In this document: positions 22,633 through 34,987 of the stretch, one piece after another | Numbering within the stretch: position 1 is the first letter of the stretch | How the letters are laid out: every line of letters begins with the position of its first letter | Assembly: GCA_015143295.1 (NCBI GenBank) | Contig: CM026554.1 | Coordinates: 30,951,531 to 31,015,530 of the forward strand | Length of the DNA: 64,000 nucleotides | From: Tetracentron sinense | Taxonomy: Eukaryota; Streptophyta; Magnoliopsida; Trochodendrales; Trochodendraceae | Direction of reading: 5' to 3' | The notes under the pieces: generated by a model | Seen by the model: the letters and a program-made list of their open reading frames with translations, nothing else | Databases searched by the model: none | What the model was told of the DNA's origin: nothing | Made by a program: the position numbers and the translations under genes

Positions 22633-24791
22633 TGAAAGTATGCCTCTTTTTAATTTTAGAAAAACAGTTCTTGGGGGGCATACATCGAATCCCAAGATCT
22701 GACTAAGATTCTAATTGATTTTATTCAATGAAGGTTAGAATAACAATCACATTTGCGACTTTGAAATTGTTAAGTCAAATCCACATAAGAATAGTACTCG
22801 CAAAACTTCACAAGTGTCAAGTCTCCTGTCGATTCACACGAACCTTCTTTTTCCTTTAAAGCTTTCTCTAATGGAAGCTAATGGCCCTTCCAAATTTCAG
22901 TTCTAGGATCTTGAAATAAAGATCTAATCTTTATTGATCAAGAACCTTTCTTGATTAACACGATTCTTAATATTCTTCTTCTATTTCCAAACTAGAAAAA
23001 CAAGAGAAGAAATGGGAGGGGAGGTGTGACTGTACACCTTGGGAGAAGAGAGAGAGGGGCGTGAGATTGAGGGAGGAGAAGATTTTTAAAAATCTGGAAA
23101 TTAATTATATGCCCAACACCTTGGATGTCTACCCCTTATATAGAGATCCTTTTTAGATCTTATCCTTATCCTAACCCAATTAGGATTCCCTCAAATGTTT
23201 CCTTTATTGATTTCTCCTTAATTAATTATGATTAATCAAAATAGAAACTAACCTTATCCATTAGTAACCAACTAATCATATCTTTATCTAAATCTAATTA
23301 GGATTCCTTGATTAGCAAGAAACTAATACAAGGAATCTTTAATTAGTAACTAACTCTAACTAACTAACTAACCTCATCCAATAAGGATATTAGTTATTAG
23401 AAATTAATTAAATAATAATATTTATTATTTCCTCCTTGGAGTGGGTGTCCCACCCTAGGTGGGCCCCACTCCACATGCCCAAAGGGTTTCCAAAACCCTC
23501 TTGGTCACTTGAATTATTCTTTTATAATAATTCCCAAGGGGTCTTATCCATTTGGTTTTTTACATCTAATGTGATTCCACCTTTTAGAGCTTCACTATAC
23601 CATATAGTGATTACTTAGAGAAATTAATTAATTTAATTATAAATTAAATTAAATACTTTAAGATAGTCCTTGTGTGTGGGATCTGAATGGATCTCCTATT
23701 TCTGGTTGTAGGACCAAGTACTCAACCTTTTGGTTAAAGCATTGTTACTAGAAAACACATTTCCTACACTCCATTAGAATTATAGAATTTTATCTATATC
23801 TCTGGACTTCCACCAATCACAATTAATGTCCATTAACACAGTGTGATTAACCTCCAGAAATTAAAGAATTGCTTGTAAGTACCATCTCACAATATATTTA
23901 CAAATAAATCCTTCCACATTCCGATATCACTTGTAAGCTTCTGAGATTGGAACAATTCCACTATCTAGTCCCTAGCTTATGAATAGAACCCTTTCTCATA
24001 ATTACTTTTTCATTGAACTCAACCTCCAAAACACTTTTGAAGAAACATTAGAAAAGAACTAACATATATATATTTATATATACTTTTCCATATTGAAAAT
24101 ATCAACTTCGATAAAGACCATTTTACCGAAAAGCACCAGTACTGGATTTAATAGTTCAGTTCAACAAGTATCACCTTGATATCATTATCTCCAATTAAGG
24201 AGTTGTGGATTCCTTATTGAGTGTTTACACACTTCTCCAAACATTGTGTACATAACCCAACGTACCCGGAGTTAGTCCTATGTATTGGACATTGCCGATT
24301 GGCACATCAAAGCCATATAGACAGATGTCTAAGAAGATGTTAACCTCTCAGGTCTAAGGACAATTTGTCAAATTGATAACCCTAACACAATCTGACAGTG
24401 TATCCCATAGGGTATCCACTAGTGACTCAGTTCAGTATTATGTACTTGCTACATATACTCACATGTTAGTCAAGAGTCACCACTCTCTGTGAATGAGATT
24501 CATCACACTATCTCATAGAACTACACATGTGCAAGCCATGATGAAGTACGGCACCCAACCAATACTCTAGAGGCTTCGAATAATATTAGGTTTACAAGGA
24601 ACCGGAAAATCATATCTCCTTGCAACCTTTGCATGATTTTCCTACAATGTTACCTATGGAACTTTATGTCTTCATCATATGAGACAGTAATTAATATAAA
24701 TACCATTTATAGTTGGTTGTGTGAATATGATGTTTGTCTAATCAACATAGAAAAATTTCTTATTGGCTTTCAAGGGCATATATGTCCAATA
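22633..24791 (-). mobile_element. Copia-like solo LTR (copy B)
   Basis: Counterpart of 2825-4976 with ACAAT target repeats at 22628-22632 and 24792-24796. Fossil LTR with no coding part. Confidence 0.77.
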
Positions 24792-27059
24792 ACAATTCCA
24801 AAAGCAGTTATTTTTGGGAACCATGATTAATCCCGGACAACTCAAACAATTCCGCAAAAGTAAGCTCAACTGTAATATGTTGTTAATGCTTCAACTTTCC
24901 TCTAATGTTGATAGTTTTGATGCCTCGAGCAAGATATACAGATTTGCACACAATATGCTTTAGCACTCTCTTTTATGGAGTGTTTCTTTACTTCTTGGAC
25001 TCTATAAGTTTAAGTAATAGTCTTATCATAAATGTCTGCAGTATTTTTGTAGATATTTTCGTGAGATTTAGAGAATAAAAGAATTTTATGTCATTCATGC
25101 TAAATTTTGTTACTATTGTAGGATAGAGGATCAGAGGACTGGCAAGCACTTATAACTATCATCTATCGGTTTGTGTGATCCGCACTTGTCTTAGAAAATT
25201 CTGCTATTCTTCACATTTCATATACTCGAAAGGGAAGCATTCTTCAAAGAATCTATCCCTCATCAGGCCTTTACTGGCCAACCTGAGACGTGGTCTACAA
25301 GGCTTCTGGGAATTAACCAATGAATGTTATTAGTATTCTCCAAAGCTGAGGGTGCCTCCATCCTACTGCCATGGCATTCCTGTCCTGATAAGATGGATGT
25401 GACATTAGATTGTGGAGGCCTATTTATGTCATATACGTTGTATTCCTATTATGCCTTCTTTTTGTTTTTTTTTTTGTTGAATTGTTATTATGTCATTACA
25501 TAATGCCTGTATACACAAATATTTGTTTGTTGCATCTTGTTGGTTAGTAGCATGTGCTTAAACCATTTGGTTTGTATGGAGTTTAGGGGAAATAACCAAT
25601 AATCCTTTTAATGGTTACCAGTCTTAGCGAGGAACATGTCGGTTATAAGCGTTCAGACTTTCCTATGCTAAAGGTGAGTGTTGGTGGTGGTGCTTCTGTC
25701 TGCAATATTGGTAGAGTGTATAAAAACAAATTTTCTCAGAATTAGAAGATATTATGCATCTCTTACAAAGCAAGCCAACATAAACTTCTCAAGAGATGTA
25801 ATTAGAAAAATGAATATATAAGAAGTTGTAATTGGAAAAATGGATATACAAATGTAATTGGAATAATGAAAAACAAGAAAATGAGACTAAATGTTCAACC
25901 TTTCCTATTTCAAGGCTTTTTCACAATATATGAAAATCCCTATGTTAACCCCATATGATATGAATTTTTCTCATTTAAGCCAAGTTGTAATTACATTGCT
26001 TTTATTGTCTAGTTAATGACCTCATCATATTAGAATTAGCACTACTATAGCTCAACCTTGTCCCCACGAAGATTCTTTTCAAATTTATGTTCATAGTTTC
26101 GATACTTTGTCATCTTTTGTGGGATTCTCACATCCTTCGATGCACATCTGCTAACTAAACTGCTTGCTTTGACGATTATCAAACCTTGATACTATTTTAT
26201 TGTAGCTTATATTGCAACTTCTCCACTTGAAACATCCTTTTAGTTATGGAGTCTATGGCATGGAATGAAGTACAAATGTTATCAGTGAAATTGATTTGGG
26301 AAAACCAGAGTTTCATTCGATTATATTAATTTTGCACAAAATGGGCTTTTTTCTTCGTTTTTTTAATATCTTCATTTTTGTACAGGTCTAAGATCTAATA
26401 TGAATGACATATGTGGAAGAGATTGGATGTTTTGAGGCTGCACCCATGGTAATCTGGGTAATGTCTTTGTCATGCAATTCATGTTCCTCTATTATGTTGG
26501 AATTGTAGATACTCTAATGTTCTGAACAAATCTAATGTTATAAATTTAGCAAATGTCATATCCGACGAGACAAGCTGATTCACTATCCCATTGGTTGTGT
26601 CTGGCCACGTACATAAAGAACTGACATATAGGAATAACTTTAGGAAGATTATTGTGGTTGTGGATGACAACACTATATACTTGAATGGAGTTGTTGTTCA
26701 AATTCTGAAAAAAAATGACCAGGGAACAAGGAAACCATAAGGAACTCGTAACAAAAGCTTTATGAAAGATGAAACCTCTCTTTGTACACCTGAGACCAAA
26801 GGCACACGATCTTTATTGTTGTGGAGATTTTGGATGAAAAATTGAAGAAAATAGCAGAGACTTGGGTTTCAGATCCAACAAAGTCATCTGCTTTGTCAAC
26901 TACACTATTGTCATGCTTCAAAGAACTCATTAATGTACACCACATGCTTTTCAACTAGTTTTAAAATCTCCCTTTCAATTTTATGATTTTAAACCTAATT
27001 ATTCGGCTATCTTCTAGTTCTGAAATTGATAGCAGGTGAAAAATTCTGATGAATCCTAA

Positions 27060-30000
27060 AAATAATATTTTTAGGTTCAGAACTCACCAACCCAAGGGGG
27101 TGGCTAGGTCTTTTTAAAAGCCTATCTACCCTATTTAAATTTTAGCAATCATATTATTAAATAAAGGAGGATAACAATTAAGTGTAGAATAAATAAAGAC
27201 AATCAAACCACAACACAATGGATTTTTACGTGGAAACCCTTCCAGGAAAAACCAAGGGACCTAGTCCGGCAAAAGTTAACACTAAGACAGAGTAAAAGAA
27301 ACTTACAAGACTTGAACTATACACAACCGGACTCGACACAACGATCCTCAGAACTTAGTCTATAGAGACCCAAAACTAGATTGTCTTTAAACTTGTGCAC
27401 AATAAATGAAATCTGGAAATTTTGCTCAATTAAATTCAATTTATGTCTAAATATATTTATGTAATGTCATTTGATGATTAGCTATGGTTAAATTTACATT
27501 AGGGTGTTTGCTTAAATGTTAAAAGTGAGAAAAAAGACCAAAGTATGGAAAATCAGAGCACACCGGTCGACCACACCCTTCATTCCGGTCGACCGCTCAC
27601 GTGCGGATTTGCCTAGAAACCCCTAAATTGATTAGGATTTCGTACTTGAAAGTTTTTAATAAAGGACTCTAGAATCTATATAAGGACCTTAATTCGTGGG
27701 TTTTAGGATTACAAACATCTTAAGAGTTCTAGAAATCCCAGAGAGTTTTCCATATGCTTTTGGAAAGATTTTCATCTCAAGGAGAAAGAGAAGCTTGAAG
27801 ATCATCTCTAAGGTCATTCCAAAGCGATTCGATCATAGGGAAGCAATCAAGGAAGATATTATACATTGTTCTAGTTAATAATTGTTATATGATAAGTACT
27901 TTCAAGACCTGGATATGTTTTTATATGTTACTATGGTTTGAATGGGCATGTTAAAGGTATGGATTACATGATTTAAAGAACGTTTGATGTTAAGATTTGG
28001 AAAGGAATGGATGATGATGTACCATACATTGTTCTAACCTAATAATATGTACGATATGATGATTAAGATCTAGAAAGTTATGCTTATATGTTTTTATGTC
28101 ATGATGATTATGATGAGGTTAGGGTTTGTATGATTTCAAGAGGAATTGTATTAATGATTTGATTGGGTTAAGAGATATTCGAACCAATATGTTATTGATA
28201 TTATGATAATGATTTGAGGATTTTAATGACGTTTTAGGCATAATGATTTTGATTGGGTTAAGAGATATGGGAACCGATATGTTATTGATATTATGATAAT
28301 GATTTGAGGATTTTAATGATGTTTTAGGTATGATATTATTATTGTTTTCTAGAAATCTCATACATATGTGATTGAACTTGATGAAATTGATGATTTTAGG
28401 GTGTTGCACATGAATGGAATTATAAAAAAGGGATTTAGTTGGATGATGATTAAACCTGAAAATTCTATGATGTTAATTGTGATTCTATTCGATGTACATA
28501 AGCTATTCTTGGATGAACTTCCATGTAAATTATGTCTAATTATGCATGTATATCGATTGATTGACATTCGGGTAGGTAAATACTTAGATGATGACCTCAA
28601 GCCCTAAATTTTTTATCCTTAGTTATATGGGTGGCTTTGGTGTGAATTAAGGTTTTGATGTTGGAATATAAAGGATAACCTAGATGACTGTTGATCATGA
28701 CACTCAAGCACATGTTGCACCGCATGATAGGTATTTTAAGTATATGTCTCACAAGAACAAGCACTTGCATGTCATTGGGGATCTATCATGTTACATGCAT
28801 TATGAGGAACATCTTACATGCCATTGGAAACTATCATGTTACATGCATTATTACACATGCTTACAGGAGCTTTCATGATCATGCACAAGTCTTTCATGTC
28901 TACATAAGTCACTAGTCTTACATGTCATGAATGGATGCTTCTATGTTCACATGTTCCACACATGAATTGTAAGATATGTTTATTTATAATAAAGCATGAC
29001 CGTGATTACATGTTATGATATTATTAGCTAGACTTTGTATGCACTAAGCGTTCATTTGCTCAACTGTACTTTTTATGTCGATAATTTTATGAGGGTTTGA
29101 AATTTGTGCTCCTGAACCTTGGGAAGAGGAGGAGTATCAAGAAAAACAGGAAGGTGATCATGTTGAAGAAGAAATGGATGTGGATAGATGACCCTATTAA
29201 TGATTTTTTGTTAGTTTGTTTTACTTTTCAATTTAAGAGAGATTTAATAAGACAAATTCTAAGCTGAAGTTGCTTAGGTTTTATTTTGAATTGAGATCAT
29301 ATGGGTGATCAGATTATATTCTATTAGTTGGTCGACAGCTTAAATACTTCTATTGATTATTTATGAGAGAAATTTTGACTCTCACTTTAGCATGCTTTTA
29401 TGTTGATTACATGCATATGGATATGTATTGTCACAGGTCCAAGGTCTCATTGACCAACATGGGATTTTGGGCGTGACACAGTCCTCCACACCTCAATAAG
29501 CCACCACGAACTCGCAAATCCCGTGATAAACCGCAGCAGCCTATTCTTCTCTTGTGTCTCCAAATAACCACGATTATACTCGAATCGATCTCCTTCGCAA
29601 AGGCTTCGGATTACTCCGACCAAGTTGTTCTTGAAAGAACAGGTTGATGGTTGTTAATTCAAACAAACCCTAATTGAATCCCAACAATGAGAATAAACAA
29701 GCAAGTAATAAAGAATCAATGGCTTGCAATCTCTAGGGTGGAAGAGGAGATTGAGTTTGGCAAACCCTAATAATCTCAATAAAGCTCTCTCACATCTCTG
29801 CTAATTCGTTTTGGGGAACAAAACCTATAAATAGAGGCCAAAAATAGAGTTTTAAAGTGTTTAGAACAGTCAAAAATATTATTCATACAATTACTATTCA
29901 CGTTATTTACAATTCTACCACTAAAAATTTGAATAATTCTAGAGAGGTCAATTTTTATCGAATTAAGCTCAAATTTTAATCATATCTACTTTGGGTCATC

Positions 30001-30331
30001 TAGAATCTACTCTAAAATTTTCTTAAATTTTTTATGAGTAAAATTACCAAAACACCCCTATGTTGATAGAAAGCCAGTTTTTCCTATTTTGACTCGAAAT
30101 CTTTAAGGCAGAGCAAGCTACTAACCACTTAATGTAAAGAAACTTTTCTAGATCAATCCACCTAAGTTATAGGTTAGGTATCTACGTCACTTACCATCAT
30201 ACGGAGTGAGACGATGGCACTGATCGAAATGTCTTTAGTTGATCTTGTCTGGTCTTCATTATCACATATCTTAGATTTTTGTAGACAATTACTCAAGACA
30301 CACTATACACACTTTGTTTTGACAACTGTAT
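27060..30331 (-). mobile_element. Copia-like LTR relic hosting LTR2 (copy B)
   Basis: About 27060-27360 and 29479-30331 surround LTR2. The right end reads TGTTGGATTATACAG on the minus strand. The part at about 29925-30060 resembles, in inverted orientation, 54780-54910 (shared ctagaggtcaatt... and accaaaatacc-like blocks), which supports a dispersed repeat family. The left end and target repeat are not fixed. Fossil. Confidence 0.4.
27361..29478 (+). mobile_element. Gypsy-like solo LTR (LTR2, copy B)
   Basis: Counterpart of 7547-9658, flanked by TAGTC (27356-27360) and CAGTC (29479-29483). The two GTCGAC palindromes are at 27566 and 27588, 22 bp apart here against 20 in copy A. Confidence 0.84.
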
Positions 30332-31790
30332 AATCCAACACTAAAATATGGACTTGTAGCAGGAGATCTACAATGCCAAATGTTGACTCATACTGTGACA
30401 ATAGCTATCCGAACAATTATATTCTAAAATGACAAAATTTACCCTAAGACCCTAAATCATATTAAACTCACTTCCCTATCCTCATTCCCATGGAGGAATG
30501 TAAAGAAGGTTAGAGAACTTGCCGAGAGCAGCCTTCTCATAAATTTTCCCAAATACTCAGGGAGACTGGCTTGAGCTCGGCTCATCTACTTGTTATCAAG
30601 ATCGAGCTCAACTCAGTTCTCTGGTCTATCCCTTTCCACACTTAAAATCCTTAAAACCCACTTCATCATCCTTGTCTTGACTAAACAACTTGAAATCCCT
30701 AATACCTTAACAATAATATAATCCCTAAAATTCTCAATCTAATGCTCCAATCAACACTAAATAACCTCGGACCCCGATCCTTTATTTGCCATCATCGGAG
30801 TTACTAGAAGAGGTGGCCGCCATCGGCTGTGAGTTGGCGCTCTCCTCCTTCCTACATCTGGCTTTGCAAGTGAAAAGTCTACCCTGACTACACAGATTTG
30901 ACTACACTACATGAATAAGAATGGGCTAAAATACTCTCTGAAGGAGAAGAATGATTCAATGGTCTCCTCCTTCCTTATGTTTGGCTTTGTAAGTGAAACT
31001 GAAAGAGGGTTTTTCTTTGTGAATGAAAACTGAAAGATGGAAATGGGAGATAGAGGATGGGAATTTACTTTGAACGGGAAGAAATGCTCCTCCTAAGCCG
31101 GGAAGAAGTGTAAGAAGAAAAGGTAGATATTTTAAAAGGAGACGAGAATTACTCTTTTAGGATTTATTTTAATAAAATTATTTATTAAGGGCCCGTTTGG
31201 TTCAGATTATTGTTATCATAAGTGATTATGTTGATAAGCATTCATGTCCATAAGCGCTGATAGCTCTAATTTTATTTGGATGGACACTGTCATAAGCTAT
31301 TATTCTGACCATGTTGCTTGTGATGTTTTTTTAAGCCACTAACCTGAATAGGATCCATCTATCTTTCCGACAAGAAAGACATCATGAAATTAGTAATAAA
31401 ATCTTATTAAATAATGGGGCAAAAGGGAACTTGTACAAATCGGAACTGACTGGGTGGCTGGTAGGTTATGAAAACATTGGATAACTCAGCTTTATGGTTG
31501 AGAGGTCCAAATTCTGAAATAGGGGCTAGCATTCCTCTTGGATCTTGAGTATTTAGAATTTTATCGTCTTTCCTAAAATAATGAAACTTCATTGCTTTAA
31601 AATTTAATAACATTTAAATATCAATAGATCCCATTTGATGAAAACAGAACGAGAACATTGATGAGCATATCTACTAGAGGAATTAATAAAGACAAATTAC
31701 AATGGTGGGTTTTCCCTTCATGCAATTCATACAAAATAATTTCTCGGTCTAATAGCTGAAAATTTTGGCTTAGATCAGGACAATAAGGCC
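30332..31790. other. No gene seen; minor repeats and one MITE-like end
   Basis: 'ctcctccttcc' plus 'tggctttg(c/t)aagtgaaa' occurs twice about 115 bp apart (about 30845 and 30962). On the minus strand atggcggccacc at about 30826 opens a 13-codon frame that I cannot assign. At 31190 gggcccgtttggttcagatt looks like a hAT-type MITE end, and a related end lies near 39272 in the other orientation. No second end was found. Confidence 0.35.
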
Positions 31791-32202
31791 TAGGGGTGTA
31801 TTCGAGCCGAGCTTAGCCTTGCTCGAGTCCGCTTGAAACGTAAAAATCTAGGCTCGAGCTCGGCTTGAATGTACTTCACTTGACTCGAGCTCAGCCGAGG
31901 TCGAATTGATTCAAACTCGAGCCGAGATCGACTTGGATTGAGCTCGGCTTGATTTATTAAAAAATTATTTTTAAATAAAAATACTAATATTTATTTATAT
32001 ATATATATATATAATAATTATATTATTTATATAATCTTGTTTTTAAATTTTTTAATTAACATTCAAGCCGAGCCTCAATCAAGCCGAGCCGAATCAAACA
32101 AGCCTTGGCTCGAGCTTGGCTTGAACACATTTTCAAACTCAAAAAATCAGCTCGGCTTGGCTTGACTGAACTTCGTGCTAGCTCGGTTTGGATACACCCC
32201 TA
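31791..32202. mobile_element. hAT-type MITE with perfect 8-bp TSD
   Basis: A 412-bp element with ends TAGGGGTGTA and TACACCCCTA and perfect 8-bp target repeats ATAAGGCC (31783-31790 and 32203-32210). Arms are rich in repeated GAGCTCGGCTTG-type blocks in both orientations around an AT-rich core with (TA)n. No coding capacity. Confidence 0.9.
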
Positions 32203-32387
32203 ATAAGGCCAAACACTTTGATGGGCTTCTTCTGCCTTCTCAAAAAAGACATTGGAATGTGTTACTATACCAAGAGGTTTGTTTATGATTTCATTGAACA
32301 ACAGGTAGCTATGATCTACCATAGGTATGGTTATGATTTCTCTCACGTTTAACTACGGTTCTCAATAGATCAGATTCAAACTAGATC

Positions 32388-34433
32388 TGTCGCATCCCAA
32401 GGTACCCCCTAGGAGTTAGGATACTTTTGGCTCATGACTTCATTACCAAACCATCCTACAAACATACAAGGCATACTGTAGCAGAAGCAGAACACAAAAC
32501 TTCTTCTATACTTACAGTACTCCAAGTTTATAAACAAAACCAAAGTAAAGAGTGAACATCTTCACTCATCAAAATGTATATGCAAATCTCTCCCTCTCGT
32601 CACTCAATAGTAATCGAGATAGGGTCACCTATCAAGTGTCATTTGCTCCTAAAGACTGCCAAGAGTCTGCTCCTCCTCAACATAAGTCTCCTCAACCTAC
32701 GGTTCTTGAGGGCGACCGCAGATATCGAATGGACCTGCCGAAGTAACAGTTCGTCTGAGCATGGAATACTCAACGTATACAAACCACAAGATAACAATGT
32801 CATAAACATTGATCATAGCATATATAGCATATTTCATCAAAACGCATGCATTAATTTAATCAAAGCGAGGAAACCTTACTTTTGAAACCATCGTGTACAT
32901 ATTTTCCAGAAAACATCTTTACTTCTTTACTTTACTTTATATTACTTTATCATCTTTACTTCTTTACTTTACTTTACAGTATTTATCATCTTTACATTAT
33001 TTTACCATCTTTACATTACGGGTATTTAAAATACCTTAGTCTACCTTCGGAGTCAGACAACCAGTATCTGTAGCCCTTCCTCAAACATAACAAGGTTGGC
33101 CTGTTATCATCCTCCCCGTTGGCTATTACCAAGATGACTAGTACCCATAACCCTTCTTCAAACAAAATCGGGTCGGGCCTACTATCAACCAGTAACGTCA
33201 TTACTTCCTTTACTTTCTTTTAGAGCCAGATGACAAGTACTGTCAACCCTTCTTTGAATATAATCGGGTTGGGCCAACTATCATCTTCTCACCATTAATT
33301 CCATCACCGTCTTTACTCTACATCATTTCTCATTTACCTCTTTTATACCTTACTTCTTCTTTGGATACCCATACTTTAGCAAAATCTCAATCATGCAATA
33401 CATATGTGTCAGTGTAGCAACTGATGGTAACACTTGGATACCTTTAACATATAGCTAATAATTCACATATTTCATTCATAACAATAGCCCATATACACAT
33501 AGGTCACAAACATCCAATTACATCGAAACATATGGTTTTATTCTCGATTTTCCCCAAAACTTATGTCTTTTATCATGTTTTCCACAATTTAGTCATAATC
33601 TATACTTTTCATTCTTTGGTTTAAAGCATAGAAGCATCACAGGTTAATTAGTAGGATTTCTTACTAGTTCACATCACAAAACATAGGTTTTTATCTTGGA
33701 TTTCAATAAAGATTATGGCATTAAAAGCTAGTAGAGTGTATCTACCTTTCAAGGACTTACAGAAAGACTTCAGAAGGCTTCAAAACACTACACTTGTAGA
33801 AGTGAGATCCAAGATTAAATGGTGAAATCCGTGCTTCACCCTTAAATCTTTAACAAAAACTCTTTCCAAAACCCTAACTCTCTTTCTCTTTCTTTTAAAA
33901 ATCTCTCTTGGGGTGTGGTGAACCCTAAACCCAAGAAATTGAGTATTTATAGGCAAGGGGTGGCCCAAAGACCCAAACACCCTTAATGAAATATCTCAAA
34001 ATATCTAAACAGAGCAAAATGCTCATGTTCAATCGACCAGATGTTACACTTGGTCGATCAGACCTCAAGACCCTCTCTGCCAAAAAACCCCATATAAAAA
34101 TCCAGCTCATTCGGTCGACCGAAGGTTGCACTCAGTCGATTGGTAGTGGTTCGATTGACCGGATGAGATGGTCATTCGACCGGATCCCTGTACTTTGGCC
34201 TATTTTGGCCTTTTTCATCATTTTGACACTTAAATGCCTTCCCTTTCTTTCTTAACACATTTAAACATAAAAAAGGGCCTTAGGGCCCTGAACTACATAT
34301 CATAACACATTTAGTGAGTCCAAAACCCTCTCTACCGTTTCATCACATAAAAATTATAAGGCTTTAGGCCTTTACAAGAGTTGTGCCCTGGCACTATTCA
34401 CAGCATAATGAAATGCAGTTTTGGGGTTCTACA
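32388..34433 (-). mobile_element. Gypsy-like solo LTR (LTR3)
   Basis: A 2046-bp solo LTR on the minus strand. It begins TGTAGAACCCC and ends TTGGGATGCGACA on that strand, matching the ends of LTR1. The flanks are AGATC / AGATT, a slightly decayed 5-bp target repeat. Three pairs of TCGAC/TCGAT palindrome-like motifs, each pair 21 bp apart, lie at 34032-34180. Fossil; no internal part. Confidence 0.75.
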
Positions 34434-34722
34434 AGATTTACCTATATTCGAATCCGATTCGATTACAAATCCGATTGATCTGAATCTAATCCGATATCCC
34501 TCGGATTCTAAACTGCCCAATACATGTTCAAATCCGATTATTTTTTTAAGATCCGGATCTGATCCGAACCTGAACCGATTAATGTTAATTTTTAAAAAAA
34601 CTATATTTTAATAATATAAAAATCTAATAAGACCTTATTTAACTCCAATTACTTTTTTTTAAATTAATATTGTATGCATAGAAAATTCTATGTAATATAT
34701 TTGAAATATATATATATATATA

Positions 34723-34955
34723 GGGAGGTGCTACAAGTCACGCAATGCGTGAACTTGTTAACCATCACGCAAGACAAAATCTTAATGGCAATCTTGCAAT
34801 TATAAATAAAGCTGGTGGCAATGCAATAAAACCACTTTTATCAATAATTACTAAACTGTCATTCTCTATTGTAATAATTACACATTTGCCATCTGTGAAC
34901 ACCCCATTTTTACACCCTTGAAAATCCTCCTTGCAAATTTAATATTATTGATTAT

Positions 34956-34987
<32 letters not shown>

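Larger units (their letters stand above)
19740..26940 (+). pseudogene. Metallophosphoesterase pseudogene, copy B
   Basis: Same decayed gene and same exon order as copy A. The tandem first-exon copies are at 19740-19873 plus 21982-22020 and at 22420-22632 plus 24792-24850. The second joins across the LTR as PKAVIFGNHD. The LGEEHVGYKRSDFPMLK exon is at 25625-25705 and NDICGRDWMF at 26402-26432. The GHxH exon is at about 26590-26700 (SGHVRKEL-like, with the second motif position altered, then NNFRKIIVVVDDN). Stops and frame shifts remain, so it is not functional. Family position is inferred from motifs. Confidence 0.74.
19647..29748 (+). repeat. Segmental duplication, copy B
   Basis: Direct copy of 1-9928, and it includes the left edge that copy A lacks in this window. 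The left edge coincides with the start of the tandemly duplicated pseudogene exon (ttaacattaagtgtctgg). The right edge is at gaagagga, after which the sequences part completely. Neither edge shows a transposon end or target repeat. Confidence 0.92.
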
